DNA of 64,000 bases from Lachnospiraceae bacterium (lineage in GTDB: Bacteria > Bacillota > Clostridia > Lachnospirales > Lachnospiraceae): contig JAISSU010000027.1 of the NCBI GenBank assembly GCA_031272985.1, positions 1 to 64,000 of the forward strand, read 5' to 3'. Shown here one piece after another: positions 32,087-40,159 of this stretch. The notes under the pieces are model-generated. The model had not been told where the DNA came from. It did not search any database and saw nothing but the letters and a program-made list of their open reading frames with translations. Positions within the stretch are counted from its first letter, which is position 1. The number at the start of each line of letters is the position of its first letter. Made by a program: the position numbers and the translations under genes.

Positions 32087-32169
32087 AGAAGAGGTGCCGC
32101 CGATAAACGGCTGGCCTCGGGAATTATTTGTTAATCAAAATAATCGCCGTGCCGGGCGGTTATTTTTTT
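32087..32169 (+). ncRNA. Candidate antitoxin antisense RNA (type I system)
   Basis: About 83 nt between the promoter at 32052-32080 and a terminator at 32139-32169. The 5' half folds as GAGG...GCCG-ATAAA-CGGC...CCTC (32091-32118). The 3' end overlaps the stop codon and 3' end of the convergent toxin message (gene at 32160-32261), as txpA/ratA and bsrG/SR4 overlap in Bacillus. Expression is inferred from the promoter and terminator only. Confidence 0.55.
32139..32169 (+). terminator. Terminator of the antisense RNA, probably bidirectional
   Basis: AATAATCGCC (32139-32148) pairs with GGCGGTTATT (32155-32164), one G-U, followed by five more T. On the minus strand the hairpin is followed by TTATTTTG and may also end the toxin mRNA. 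Confidence 0.75.
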
Positions 32170-32261
32170 CTATCATTTTTGAACTTATGAATAAACTCTA
32201 AAAGGCTGATTGCAGTGCTAACAACAATGCATATCGCCGTTATAATTTCATAGGTGTCCAT
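32160..32261 (-). CDS. Candidate type I toxin peptide, 33 aa, holin-like/TxpA type
   Basis: 33 codons. It starts MDTYEIITA, has one hydrophobic helix (about residues 6-22) and ends in a charged tail HKFKNDRKK. This is the layout of the Hol-Tox/TxpA/Fst class of membrane toxins. AAGGAGG lies 4 nt before the ATG. Upstream on the minus strand are a 7-bp hairpin (32276-32298), a conserved leader and a promoter with an SOS box (32361-32389). A convergent promoter-terminator unit supplies the likely antisense antitoxin. I infer toxicity from layout alone. Confidence 0.6.
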   Translation of the reverse strand: MDTYEIITAICIVVSTAISLLEFIHKFKNDRKK

Positions 32262-32275
32262 GTTGCCTCCTTGCC

Positions 32276-32298
32276 GGGAGGCTGATAGAACGCCTCCC
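32276..32298 (-). repeat. Hairpin just upstream of the toxin ribosome binding site
   Basis: GGGAGGC and GCCTCCC, perfect 7-bp stem with a 9-nt loop, ending 8 nt before AAGGAGG on the minus strand. It could control access of ribosomes to the toxin message. Confidence 0.6.
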
Positions 32299-32308
32299 TG
32301 AAACCAAA

Positions 32309-32389
32309 GTTTACAGTTACAAGAGGCCAACCGCTTACCGCTAATGGCAGCACCATAATTATTTTAGCAGATTACGAACGAATGTTCAA
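32309..32389 (-). repeat. 81-bp promoter-leader repeat, copy 1 (with toxin gene)
   Basis: Runs from the -35 box into the toxin leader and matches 62719-62799 on the plus strand without gaps, with about 10 differences in 81 positions by eye. The shared leader includes CGGTAAGCGGTTGGCCTC. Confidence 0.85.
32361..32389 (-). promoter_or_regulatory. Toxin promoter with LexA (SOS) box
   Basis: Minus strand TTGAAC (32384-32389), a 17-nt spacer and TAAAAT (32361-32366). Overlapping the -35, CGAACGAATGTTC (32375-32387) fits the Gram-positive LexA consensus CGAACRNRYGTTYC at every position covered. LexA would repress the toxin until DNA damage. Confidence 0.7.
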
Positions 32390-32532
32390 GGGATATTAGA
32401 ATTTTCTATAAGAGAAATCACGAAGACCGGCTTTGGCGGCTTCGTTGACTGACACACCAAATTATGGTATCTTTTATCCAGTTCCTTTAAACTTGGAAGC
32501 AGTTAAACAATCACTTTGCGAGGGGTCCGCTC

Positions 32533-32893
32533 ATGGGCATTTATTTAAATCCATCAAATGAAATGTTCAAAAAAGCTCTCCGGAATACCCCCTATGTTGA
32601 CAAATCCGGAATGATAGCCGAATTGAACAAATTAATAAATACCAATGATTGCTATGTTTGCATTAGCCGTCCGCGAAGATTCGGTAAGACTATGGCAGCG
32701 AATATGGCAGAGCTTCAAAGCCGTGTTTCCATAACAGATATGATTGATAAAATAGATAAAACTCTAACGAGAGAATTATCCCGCCGCTCTTAGGGGTTAC
32801 AATGGAAAAATCTTATTGGTAGGGATAAATTATTCAAAGAATACAAAAAAACATACATGCATTATAGAAGAATCTACAGCGCATGAGTTTTAA
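32533..32893 (+). pseudogene. Remnant of an AAA-ATPase/PD-(D/E)XK nuclease-like protein gene
   Basis: The first 57 codons (GIYLNPSNEMFKKALRN, YVDKSGMIAELN, ISRPRRFGKTMAANM) are the start of the common clostridial AAA-ATPase-like/DUF1703 protein of about 500-570 residues, including its Walker A-like RRFGKT. The frame then runs through about 30 unrelated-looking codons to a stop at 32793. In another frame the family's C-terminus appears (KILLVGINYSKNTKKHTC, then IIEE), ending at 32891-32893. More than 400 codons are lost. GAGGGG precedes the ATG. Confidence 0.8.
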
Positions 32894-32914
32894 TAAACGA
32901 AACGGGAGCTTTTT

Positions 32915-35221
32915 ATGTTAAAAAAATACGAATCAGGTGTTTATCTTATCAACGGTTTGGAAATTGCGGAGTCTAAAGAGGAAGCCATAAACTTATACGG
33001 GCGCGACTTTGTTAAGTCTGAAGCCGCAGCGGCTACGATGGCTTACAGGATTATAAAGGAACACAATACTTCAGGAAATATGGAAAAGTTACAGCTTCGC
33101 TTTGATAAGCTGATTTCACATGACATCACTTTTGTCGGTATTATCCAGACTGCGAGAGCCTCAGGGCTTACGCATTTTCCGATTCCCTATGTTTTAACAA
33201 ATTGCCATAATTCACTTTGCGCGGTGGGCGGTACGATTAATGAAGACGATCATGTTTTCGGACTTAGCGCGGCTAAGAAATACGGCGGAGTTTATGTGCC
33301 GCCGCATCAGGCAGTTATCCACCAGTATGCCAGAGAGCAGATGGCAGGCGTCGGAAAGATGATCCTCGGCTCGGATTCTCATACGCGCTACGGAGCTTTA
33401 GGCACTATGGCAATAGGCGAAGGCGGTCCCGAACTGGTAAAACAATTACTAAAGAGAACTTATGATGTTGATATGCCAAAGATAACTGCTATTTATCTTT
33501 GCGGCGAACCTGTTAAGGGTGTCGGGCCACAGGATGTGGCTTTAGCGATTATAAAAGCCACCTTCCCTGATGGTTTTGTAAACAATAAAGTTATGGAATT
33601 TGTCGGACCGGGCATAAAGAATCTCAGCGCTGATTTTAGGATTGGAATAGATGTTATGACGACGGAAACGACCTGTCTGTCGTCTATTTGGCAGACCGAT
33701 GAGACGATAGAGGAGTACTATGAGATTCATGATAGGAAAGGTGAGTATTCGGAAATTACTCCCGGAGAAATCGCATATTACGATAGTATGCTGTATGTGG
33801 ACTTAAGCGAGATCCGCCCGATGATAGCTATGCCTTTTCACCCATCCAATGTCTATGAGATTTCCGAGGTATTAAAGAATCCAAAAGACATCCTGCATGA
33901 GGTGGAGCTAAGAGCAAAAATTAGCCTCGGAGATGCGGTTTCTTATTCGCTCACCGATAAAATAATCGATGGAAAGCTCTACGTAGAGCAGGGAATAATA
34001 GGGGGATGTGCCGGCGGAGGTTTCGAGAATATTTGCTGCGCCGCGGACATTTTGGATGGACATAATATAGGTAATGAAGAGTTTACCTTAAGCGTCTATC
34101 CCGCGAGCCAGCCCATATTCATGGAACTATTAAAGAATAATACCGCAGCGAAACTCATGGAATCGGGTGCCCTCCTTAAAACTGCGTTTTGCGGACCATG
34201 TTTCGGGGCTGGAGACACGCCTTCCAATAATGCGCTTTCGATCAGGCATACTACGAGGAATTTCCCGAACCGCGAGGGCTCTAAACTTGCTCAAGGTCAG
34301 ATTGCATCCGTCGCCTTAATGGATGCAAGGTCGATTGCGGCGACCGCCGCGAACAAAGGCTTTTTAGCCCAGGCGACTGATTTTGATGTCGAGTATAAAT
34401 ATCCTAAGTATCACTTTGATTCGGCGATTTATGCTAATCGTGTATTTGATAGTCACGGCGAGCCTGATGAAAAGGCGGAACTTAAATACGGGCCGTTTAT
34501 TAAGGATTGGCCGCCGATTAGCAAATTGCCAAAGAACCTTCTATTAAAGATAGTCTCGGAGATTCACGATCCTGTTACTACTACGGATGAGCTTATTCCT
34601 TCGGGTGAGACGTCTTCTTACCGTTCTAATCCTCTAAAGCTTGCGGAATTTGCACTTAGCAGAAAGGATCCGGAATATGTAGGTGCGGCGAAAGAAGTTC
34701 AAAAAGGGCAGATTGCGATAGAAAACGGTGAAAATCTCGAAGTGGCTGTTCCGGAAGCTTGGAACTGCTTAAAGAAGCTATCAGAGCTTTTAAAGCTCAC
34801 TATTAGTTCTTTAGTAACAGATCCGGATATGATAGGAATCGGCAGCACCATATTTGCCGTAAAGCCCGGTGACGGGTCTGCGAGAGAGCAAGCTGCTTCA
34901 TGTCAGAGAGTCCTCGGCGGATGGGCTAATATCGCCTGTGAATACGCTACGAAGCGATATCGCTCTAATCTTATAAATTGGGGGATGCTTCCCTTATTAA
35001 CTAAAGAAAAACATGAGGAGCTTAGCTTTACAAAGGGAGACTATGTCTTCTTGGCGAATATAAGAGAAGCCATTGCGAATAAAGCCTCAGAGCTTAAGGC
35101 CTATGTAGTAAAGCCGGATGGTCAGATAAAAGAGACTTCTTTTGAGTTAGGAAGCCTTACTGATACAGAGAGAGAGGTCATTGTTTGTGGCTGCCTTATG
35201 AATTATTACAAGAATAAATAA
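32915..35221 (+). CDS. Aconitase-family hydratase, atypical
   Basis: 768 residues of the aconitase/isopropylmalate isomerase superfamily, with a swivel domain at the C-terminus. Seen: LGSDSHTRYGALGTMAIGEG (about residue 150), and the 4Fe-4S ligands in GGCAGGG (about residue 371) and CGPCFGAGD (about residue 426). True aconitases read GSCTNGR at the first cluster motif; here Thr, Asn and Arg are lost. The fold and cluster should therefore be kept while the substrate differs or is uncertain. Clostridial relatives are annotated only as hydratase. GGGAG precedes the ATG. It is followed by a medium-chain dehydrogenase, which may act on its product. Confidence 0.82.
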   Translation: MLKKYESGVYLINGLEIAESKEEAINLYGRDFVKSEAAAATMAYRIIKEHNTSGNMEKLQLRFDKLISHDITFVGIIQTARASGLTHFPIPYVLTNCHNSLCAVGGTINEDDHVFGLSAAKKYGGVYVPPHQAVIHQYAREQMAGVGKMILGSDSHTRYGALGTMAIGEGGPELVKQLLKRTYDVDMPKITAIYLCGEPVKGVGPQDVALAIIKATFPDGFVNNKVMEFVGPGIKNLSADFRIGIDVMTTETTCLSSIWQTDETIEEYYEIHDRKGEYSEITPGEIAYYDSMLYVDLSEIRPMIAMPFHPSNVYEISEVLKNPKDILHEVELRAKISLGDAVSYSLTDKIIDGKLYVEQGIIGGCAGGGFENICCAADILDGHNIGNEEFTLSVYPASQPIFMELLKNNTAAKLMESGALLKTAFCGPCFGAGDTPSNNALSIRHTTRNFPNREGSKLAQGQIASVALMDARSIAATAANKGFLAQATDFDVEYKYPKYHFDSAIYANRVFDSHGEPDEKAELKYGPFIKDWPPISKLPKNLLLKIVSEIHDPVTTTDELIPSGETSSYRSNPLKLAEFALSRKDPEYVGAAKEVQKGQIAIENGENLEVAVPEAWNCLKKLSELLKLTISSLVTDPDMIGIGSTIFAVKPGDGSAREQAASCQRVLGGWANIACEYATKRYRSNLINWGMLPLLTKEKHEELSFTKGDYVFLANIREAIANKASELKAYVVKPDGQIKETSFELGSLTDTEREVIVCGCLMNYYKNK

Positions 35222-35309
35222 AAAAGCCTTTAAACACGATTTATTGTGTTAGACTGTCAATTGAAACTAATTGTAGGTTTAATGGACTATTATTGATGTG
35301 GGGGAAAAT

Positions 35310-36365
35310 ATGAAAGCAGCTGTGGTCGTACAAAATGAGGTAGTTGAATATCAGGAGATAGAGGAACCGAAAACCGGTAAGGATCAGGTTAAAATAAAAG
35401 TCGCCTGCTCGGGTATCTGCGGCTCAGACATTCCGAGAGTTTTAAATAACGGTGTCCATTATTATCCAATAGTGCTCGGGCATGAGTTTTCCGGTGAAGT
35501 ATCCGAAATCGGCGAAGGAGTAGATAGTGTAAGCGTAGGAGATCGCGTCACGGCGGCACCCTTGATTCCGTGCATGAAATGCTCCGATTGCCAAAAGGGC
35601 GATTATTCCCTTTGCAAGAATTACAGCTTTATTGGATCCAGGCAGCAGGGTAGCAATGCCGATTATGTCATCGTTCCTAAGGAAAATGTCGTGCGTTTTG
35701 ACAAAAACGTATCTTTTGAGATGGGAGCACTGTTTGAGCCCGCGACCGTCGCTCTTCATGGACTTTTACTAAATGAATATAAAGGCGGGAAAACCGTCGC
35801 CATTTTAGGCGCGGGTACAGTCGGAATCTTTGCGATGCAATGGGCAAAGATTTTCGGCGCAAAGAAAATCGTTGTTTTTGATATAAGTAAAGAAAGGCTT
35901 GATTTGGCTCTTCGACTCGGCGCGGACAAAGTAATTGATACCACAAAAGAGGATTTCGCAAAAGAGGCGCTTGATTTTACGAATGGCGCGGGATATTCCT
36001 ACGTTTTTGAAACCGCAGGACAGCCTTTCACGATGCGTTTTGCTTTTACGCTATCCTCGAATAAAGCGCATGTCTGCTTTATAGGAACCCCGCATGTGAA
36101 TCTCGAATTCACCCCCGATTTATGGGAACTAATGAACCGCAAGGAATTTAAACTTACCGGCTCATGGATGTCTTACAGCGCCCCCTTCCCCGGGCGCGAA
36201 TGGGAGCTGACAGCGCATTATTTCGGAACGGGAGAATTGAAAATCGATTCCTCATTCATCTATAAAAAAATGCCTATGTCGCAGGCACAACAAGCATTTG
36301 ACATGTTTAGAACTCCGGGGCTAGTGCAGGGGAAGATATTGCTTTGCAATGATTGGTGGCAATGA
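35310..36365 (+). CDS. Zn-dependent medium-chain dehydrogenase, GatD-like
   Basis: 351 residues. Catalytic Zn ligands are Cys in CSGICGSDIPR (about residue 36) and GHEFSG (about residue 60). The structural Zn site is CMKCSDCQKGDYSLC (about 90-104). The NAD fold is AILGAGTVGIFAMQWAK (about 164). The stretch KNYSFIGSRQQGSNADYV is typical of galactitol-1-phosphate 5-dehydrogenases, which make tagatose-6-phosphate. No PTS or gat genes are adjacent, so a related polyol or sugar substrate is also possible. GGGGGAA precedes the ATG at 35310. It lies 88 nt after the hydratase gene. Confidence 0.85.
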   Translation: MKAAVVVQNEVVEYQEIEEPKTGKDQVKIKVACSGICGSDIPRVLNNGVHYYPIVLGHEFSGEVSEIGEGVDSVSVGDRVTAAPLIPCMKCSDCQKGDYSLCKNYSFIGSRQQGSNADYVIVPKENVVRFDKNVSFEMGALFEPATVALHGLLLNEYKGGKTVAILGAGTVGIFAMQWAKIFGAKKIVVFDISKERLDLALRLGADKVIDTTKEDFAKEALDFTNGAGYSYVFETAGQPFTMRFAFTLSSNKAHVCFIGTPHVNLEFTPDLWELMNRKEFKLTGSWMSYSAPFPGREWELTAHYFGTGELKIDSSFIYKKMPMSQAQQAFDMFRTPGLVQGKILLCNDWWQ

Positions 36366-36382
36366 TCGACTTGCGATTTTTC

Positions 36383-36411
36383 TTGACGAATTCGTTTTTG
36401 CTCATTATAAT
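36383..36411 (+). promoter_or_regulatory. Promoter of the Ile T-box/ileS transcript
   Basis: TTGACG (36383-36388), a 17-nt spacer, TATAAT (36406-36411). Confidence 0.8.
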
Positions 36412-36690
36412 ACCGTCTATAAAAGCAAAAGCAGTGACGAAGCCAGTAGGATGAGTTTGAAAATGTCAGCGAGTCGGGGGCGGTGAGAGCCCGGTATGAG
36501 TAAAACCATTTGAAAATCCCTTCCGAGCCGCGGAGGCGAACAGTTAATTGTTTAAGTAGTCTCCGACGGGATTCCCCCGTTACGGGAAAGCATATGATGA
36601 AGCTCCTTTAGATTAATAAGGAATCATCTGAGTATGTGGGTGGTATAAAACAGGTATTGTCACGCTTGTCCCGCTGTCGGGGCTTTTTTA
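36412..36690 (+). promoter_or_regulatory. T-box riboswitch, specifier AUC (Ile)
   Basis: Stem I elements AGTGACGAAG, CAGCGAGTCGGGG and GGTGAGAGCCCGG are followed by the specifier context GAAAATCCC, giving ATC at 36516-36518, the Ile codon, in agreement with ileS downstream. The T-box core is GTGGGTGGTATAAAACAGG (36636-36654), slightly off the usual GGGTGGTACCGCG. A terminator is at 36668-36690. Confidence 0.9.
36668..36690 (+). terminator. T-box-controlled terminator upstream of ileS
   Basis: GTCCCG/CGGGGC stem with loop CTGT and six T. Confidence 0.85.
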
Positions 36691-36870
36691 TTTATACAGA
36701 CAGTGAACTTTTAATAGCGTACACCGGATTCACCGAAACCATTGCGAGGCGATTCCGACCTGATTAGCGAGGTGTTTTCGAGCTTAGCAGGAGGAACATT
36801 TCCATCGGAGCGAGGCAAAGTCGGGGGTGTCCCCCGGCTAATAATAATAAAAGAAGGAAGAGGTTATAGG

Positions 36871-39800
36871 ATGCTGTACAAAAAGGTGTCCACGGATTTG
36901 AACTTCGTGGAAAGAGAAAAAGAAACAGGGAAGTTCTGGAAAGAGAATCAGATATTTGAAAAGAGCAATACTCAAAGAGAGGGGCAGCCTCTTTATACCT
37001 TTTATGACGGGCCTCCGACGGCGAATGGAAAGCCGCATATCGGACATGTTTTGACACGTGTTATTAAGGACTTGATTCCGCGCTTTTTCGCAATGAAAGG
37101 CCATGAGGTGCCCAGAAAAGCAGGGTGGGATACACATGGACTCCCGGTGGAGCTCGAGGTCGAAAAGGAGCTCGGCTTAAACGGAAAAGACCAGATAGAA
37201 GAATACGGAGTAGAGAAATTCATTAAGAAATGCAAAGAAAGTGTATGGCGATACAAAGGCATGTGGGAGGATTTCTCGGATACCGTCGGATTTTGGGCTG
37301 ATATGGAGCACCCTTATGTCACCTATCATAATTCATACATTGAATCAGAATGGTGGGCGCTAAAGCAAATCTGGGAAAAGGGGCTGCTATATAAGGGTTT
37401 CAAAACCGTTCCGTATTGCCCGCGCTGCGAAACACCTGTTTCGGCTCAGGAAGTAGCACAAGGTTATAAGGATGTTAAGGAGCGTTCTGCCATCGTTCGT
37501 TTTAAAGTGAAGGACGAGGATTCATATATTCTGGCATGGACTACTACCCCTTGGACGCTTCCTTCCAATATCGCACTTTGCGTAAACGCAAAACAGGAAT
37601 ACTCCAAAGTAAAAGCCGCTGACGGCTATACTTATTATATGGCTACCGCGCTTTTGGATAAGATTCTGGGTAAGCTCGGAAATGAAGAGACGCCTGCTTA
37701 TGAGGTATTGGAGACATTTAGCGGAAAGGATTTGGAATATAAAGAATATGAACCGCTATTTCCCGGGGCAAAAGAAGTCGCGGATTCGCAGCACAAAAAG
37801 GCATTCTATGTTACTTGCGGCGATTTCGTCACTTTGAGCGACGGCACGGGAGTCGTGCATATTGCGCCCGCATTCGGCGAGGACGACTCCAAAATAGGAC
37901 GTGAATACGACATGCCTTTTGTTCAGCTCGTGGACGCAAAAGGAAATCTCACGGACAAAACTCCATACGCGGGTATTTTCGTTAAAAAGGCCGATCTGGT
38001 GATCATAAAGGATCTTGATGAAGCCGGGGTATTGTTTGAAGCTCCGATATACGAACACAGCTATCCTCATTGCTGGAGGTGCGATACACCGCTTTTATAT
38101 TATGCGCGTGAATCATGGTTCATTAAGATGACTGCTGTCAGAGATAATCTCGTGGCGAATAATAATACAATAAATTGGGTGCCGCAAAGTATAGGCAAAG
38201 GCCGCTTCGGAGACTGGATTGAAAATGTTCAGGACTGGGGTATCAGCCGGGATCGCTACTGGGGGACTCCGCTTAATATCTGGGAGTGCGCATGCGGTCA
38301 TAAGCACAGTATCGGGAGCATTGCCGAGCTAAAATCAATGTCCGATAATTGTCCTGATGAAATAGAACTTCATCGCCCATATATTGACGCGGTCACAATC
38401 AAATGCCCGAAATGCGGGAAAGAAATGCATAGAGTTCCGGAGGTTATTGACTGTTGGTTTGATTCGGGAGCGATGCCATTTGCGCAGCATCATTATCCTT
38501 TTGAAAATCAGGAGCTTTTCCATAAGCAATATCCCGCGAATTTCATCTCCGAGGCTGTTGACCAGACACGCGGTTGGTTTTACTCTCTACTGGCGATTTC
38601 CACGCTGATTTTTGATGATGCCTCATTTAAGAATGTTATCGTAATGGGGCATGTTCAGGATAAAAATGGGGTAAAGATGAGCAAGACAAAGGGAAATGCC
38701 GTGGATCCCTTCGAAGCACTCGAAAAGCACGGGGCTGACGCAATCCGCTGGTATTTCTATGTGAATTCAGCGCCCTGGCTTCCGAATCGCTTTTCTGATG
38801 ATGCCGTAACCGAAGGCCGCCGAAAATTCATGGGGACACTTTGGAATACATATGCGTTTTATGTTCTTTACGCAAATATTGATAATTTTGACCCGACAAA
38901 ATATAAAATAGATTTTGATAAGCTTTCCGTGATGGATCGCTGGACACTATCAAAGCTTAATTCAGCGATTAAGGATGTAGATGGGTATCTTTCCAATTAT
39001 CAGGTGACCGAAGCGGCTCGTGTGGTCGGCGATTTTGTGGATGAGCTTAGCAATTGGTATGTTAGACGTAGTCGTGAGCGATTCTGGGCAAAGGGCATGG
39101 AGCAGGATAAAATCAATGCCTATATGACCTTATATACGGCTCTTGTTGAGATCTCAAAGACTGCCGCTCCGATGATTCCGTTTATGACCGAGGAAATCTA
39201 CCAAAACTTAGTTCGAGGAATCAATAAGAGCGCGCCGGAGAGCATTCATCTTTGTGATTTTCCAAAAGTGGATGTGAATCGACTTGATTCAGAGCTCGAA
39301 TTAGAAATGGACAGGGTCCTAAAACTCGTCACTATGGGCAGGGCGTGCCGCAATAAAGCAGCCATAAAGAACCGACAGCCGATCAGCAAAATGTTGGTGA
39401 AAGCCGATTTTTCGCTTTCTGATTTTTATGCCGACATTGTCAAAGATGAGCTCAATATTAAGGAGCTTGATTTTGTGGATGACGCCGAAGGCTATATTTC
39501 ATACGGTTTTAAACCACAACTAAAAACGCTCGGGCCTAAATTCGGAAAACTTTTAGGTGCTATCTCCGCTTCATTAAAGGATATTGACGGCAATATCGCG
39601 ATGGCAGAGCTTAACCGCACCGGAGAATTAGCGCTTAATGTAGATGGAGAAAAAATAGTATTATCCCGCGATGATTTATTGATTGACGAAATCCAGACCG
39701 AAGGATATGCAGCTGAGACAGAAGGTAGAATCACAGTGGCGCTGGTAACTACTCTGACTGATGAATTATTGGAAGAAGGCTTTGTAAGAGAAATCATCAG

Positions 39801-40035
39801 TAAAGTTCAGACCATGCGTAAAGAGGCTGATTTTGAGGTCATGGATAAAATTGCGATAACATATTCGGGCACGGAAAAATCAGAGCGTATTTTTGAAAAG
39901 AATAAGGCTGAAATAATGGCGGAAACCCTTGCCGAAATTACCTCAAAAGGCGAACCTCAAGGCTATGTTAAAGACTGGAATTTAAATGGCGAACATGTTA
40001 AACTGGGCGTGCGTGTGACGACACCCGCAAAATAA
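36871..40035 (+). CDS. ileS: Isoleucyl-tRNA synthetase
   Basis: Charges tRNA-Ile with isoleucine and edits valine. 1054 residues, class Ia. The HIGH-type motif is GKPHIGHVL (about residue 55), and the KMSKS motif is KMSKTKGNAVDP (about residue 600). The editing-domain region TTPWTLPSN is present (about 225), as is WFDSGAMPF (about 530). Paired Cys motifs (YCPRCETP, CACGHKH, KCPKCGK) are seen. AGAGG lies 7 nt before the ATG at 36871; an in-frame upstream extension has no conserved sequence and lies in the leader. A strong hairpin CGGGGG-TGT-CCCCCG sits in the leader at about 36823-36837. Confidence 0.97.
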   Translation: MLYKKVSTDLNFVEREKETGKFWKENQIFEKSNTQREGQPLYTFYDGPPTANGKPHIGHVLTRVIKDLIPRFFAMKGHEVPRKAGWDTHGLPVELEVEKELGLNGKDQIEEYGVEKFIKKCKESVWRYKGMWEDFSDTVGFWADMEHPYVTYHNSYIESEWWALKQIWEKGLLYKGFKTVPYCPRCETPVSAQEVAQGYKDVKERSAIVRFKVKDEDSYILAWTTTPWTLPSNIALCVNAKQEYSKVKAADGYTYYMATALLDKILGKLGNEETPAYEVLETFSGKDLEYKEYEPLFPGAKEVADSQHKKAFYVTCGDFVTLSDGTGVVHIAPAFGEDDSKIGREYDMPFVQLVDAKGNLTDKTPYAGIFVKKADLVIIKDLDEAGVLFEAPIYEHSYPHCWRCDTPLLYYARESWFIKMTAVRDNLVANNNTINWVPQSIGKGRFGDWIENVQDWGISRDRYWGTPLNIWECACGHKHSIGSIAELKSMSDNCPDEIELHRPYIDAVTIKCPKCGKEMHRVPEVIDCWFDSGAMPFAQHHYPFENQELFHKQYPANFISEAVDQTRGWFYSLLAISTLIFDDASFKNVIVMGHVQDKNGVKMSKTKGNAVDPFEALEKHGADAIRWYFYVNSAPWLPNRFSDDAVTEGRRKFMGTLWNTYAFYVLYANIDNFDPTKYKIDFDKLSVMDRWTLSKLNSAIKDVDGYLSNYQVTEAARVVGDFVDELSNWYVRRSRERFWAKGMEQDKINAYMTLYTALVEISKTAAPMIPFMTEEIYQNLVRGINKSAPESIHLCDFPKVDVNRLDSELELEMDRVLKLVTMGRACRNKAAIKNRQPISKMLVKADFSLSDFYADIVKDELNIKELDFVDDAEGYISYGFKPQLKTLGPKFGKLLGAISASLKDIDGNIAMAELNRTGELALNVDGEKIVLSRDDLLIDEIQTEGYAAETEGRITVALVTTLTDELLEEGFVREIISKVQTMRKEADFEVMDKIAITYSGTEKSERIFEKNKAEIMAETLAEITSKGEPQGYVKDWNLNGEHVKLGVRVTTPAK

Positions 40036-40159
40036 ACCAATTGTATAGTCGTAGGGGCGGGGTCTTCCCGCCCGACCAAATGACACACAGGCAACATCGC
40101 TGCGAATAACGTATTTTATCAATATTACACCAACATTACACTTAGATTGGAGACCACCC

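Noticed and set aside
36742..36870. In-frame N-terminal extension of ileS
   Set aside because: It lies in the post-T-box leader, has no family similarity, and AGAGG sets the start at 36871.
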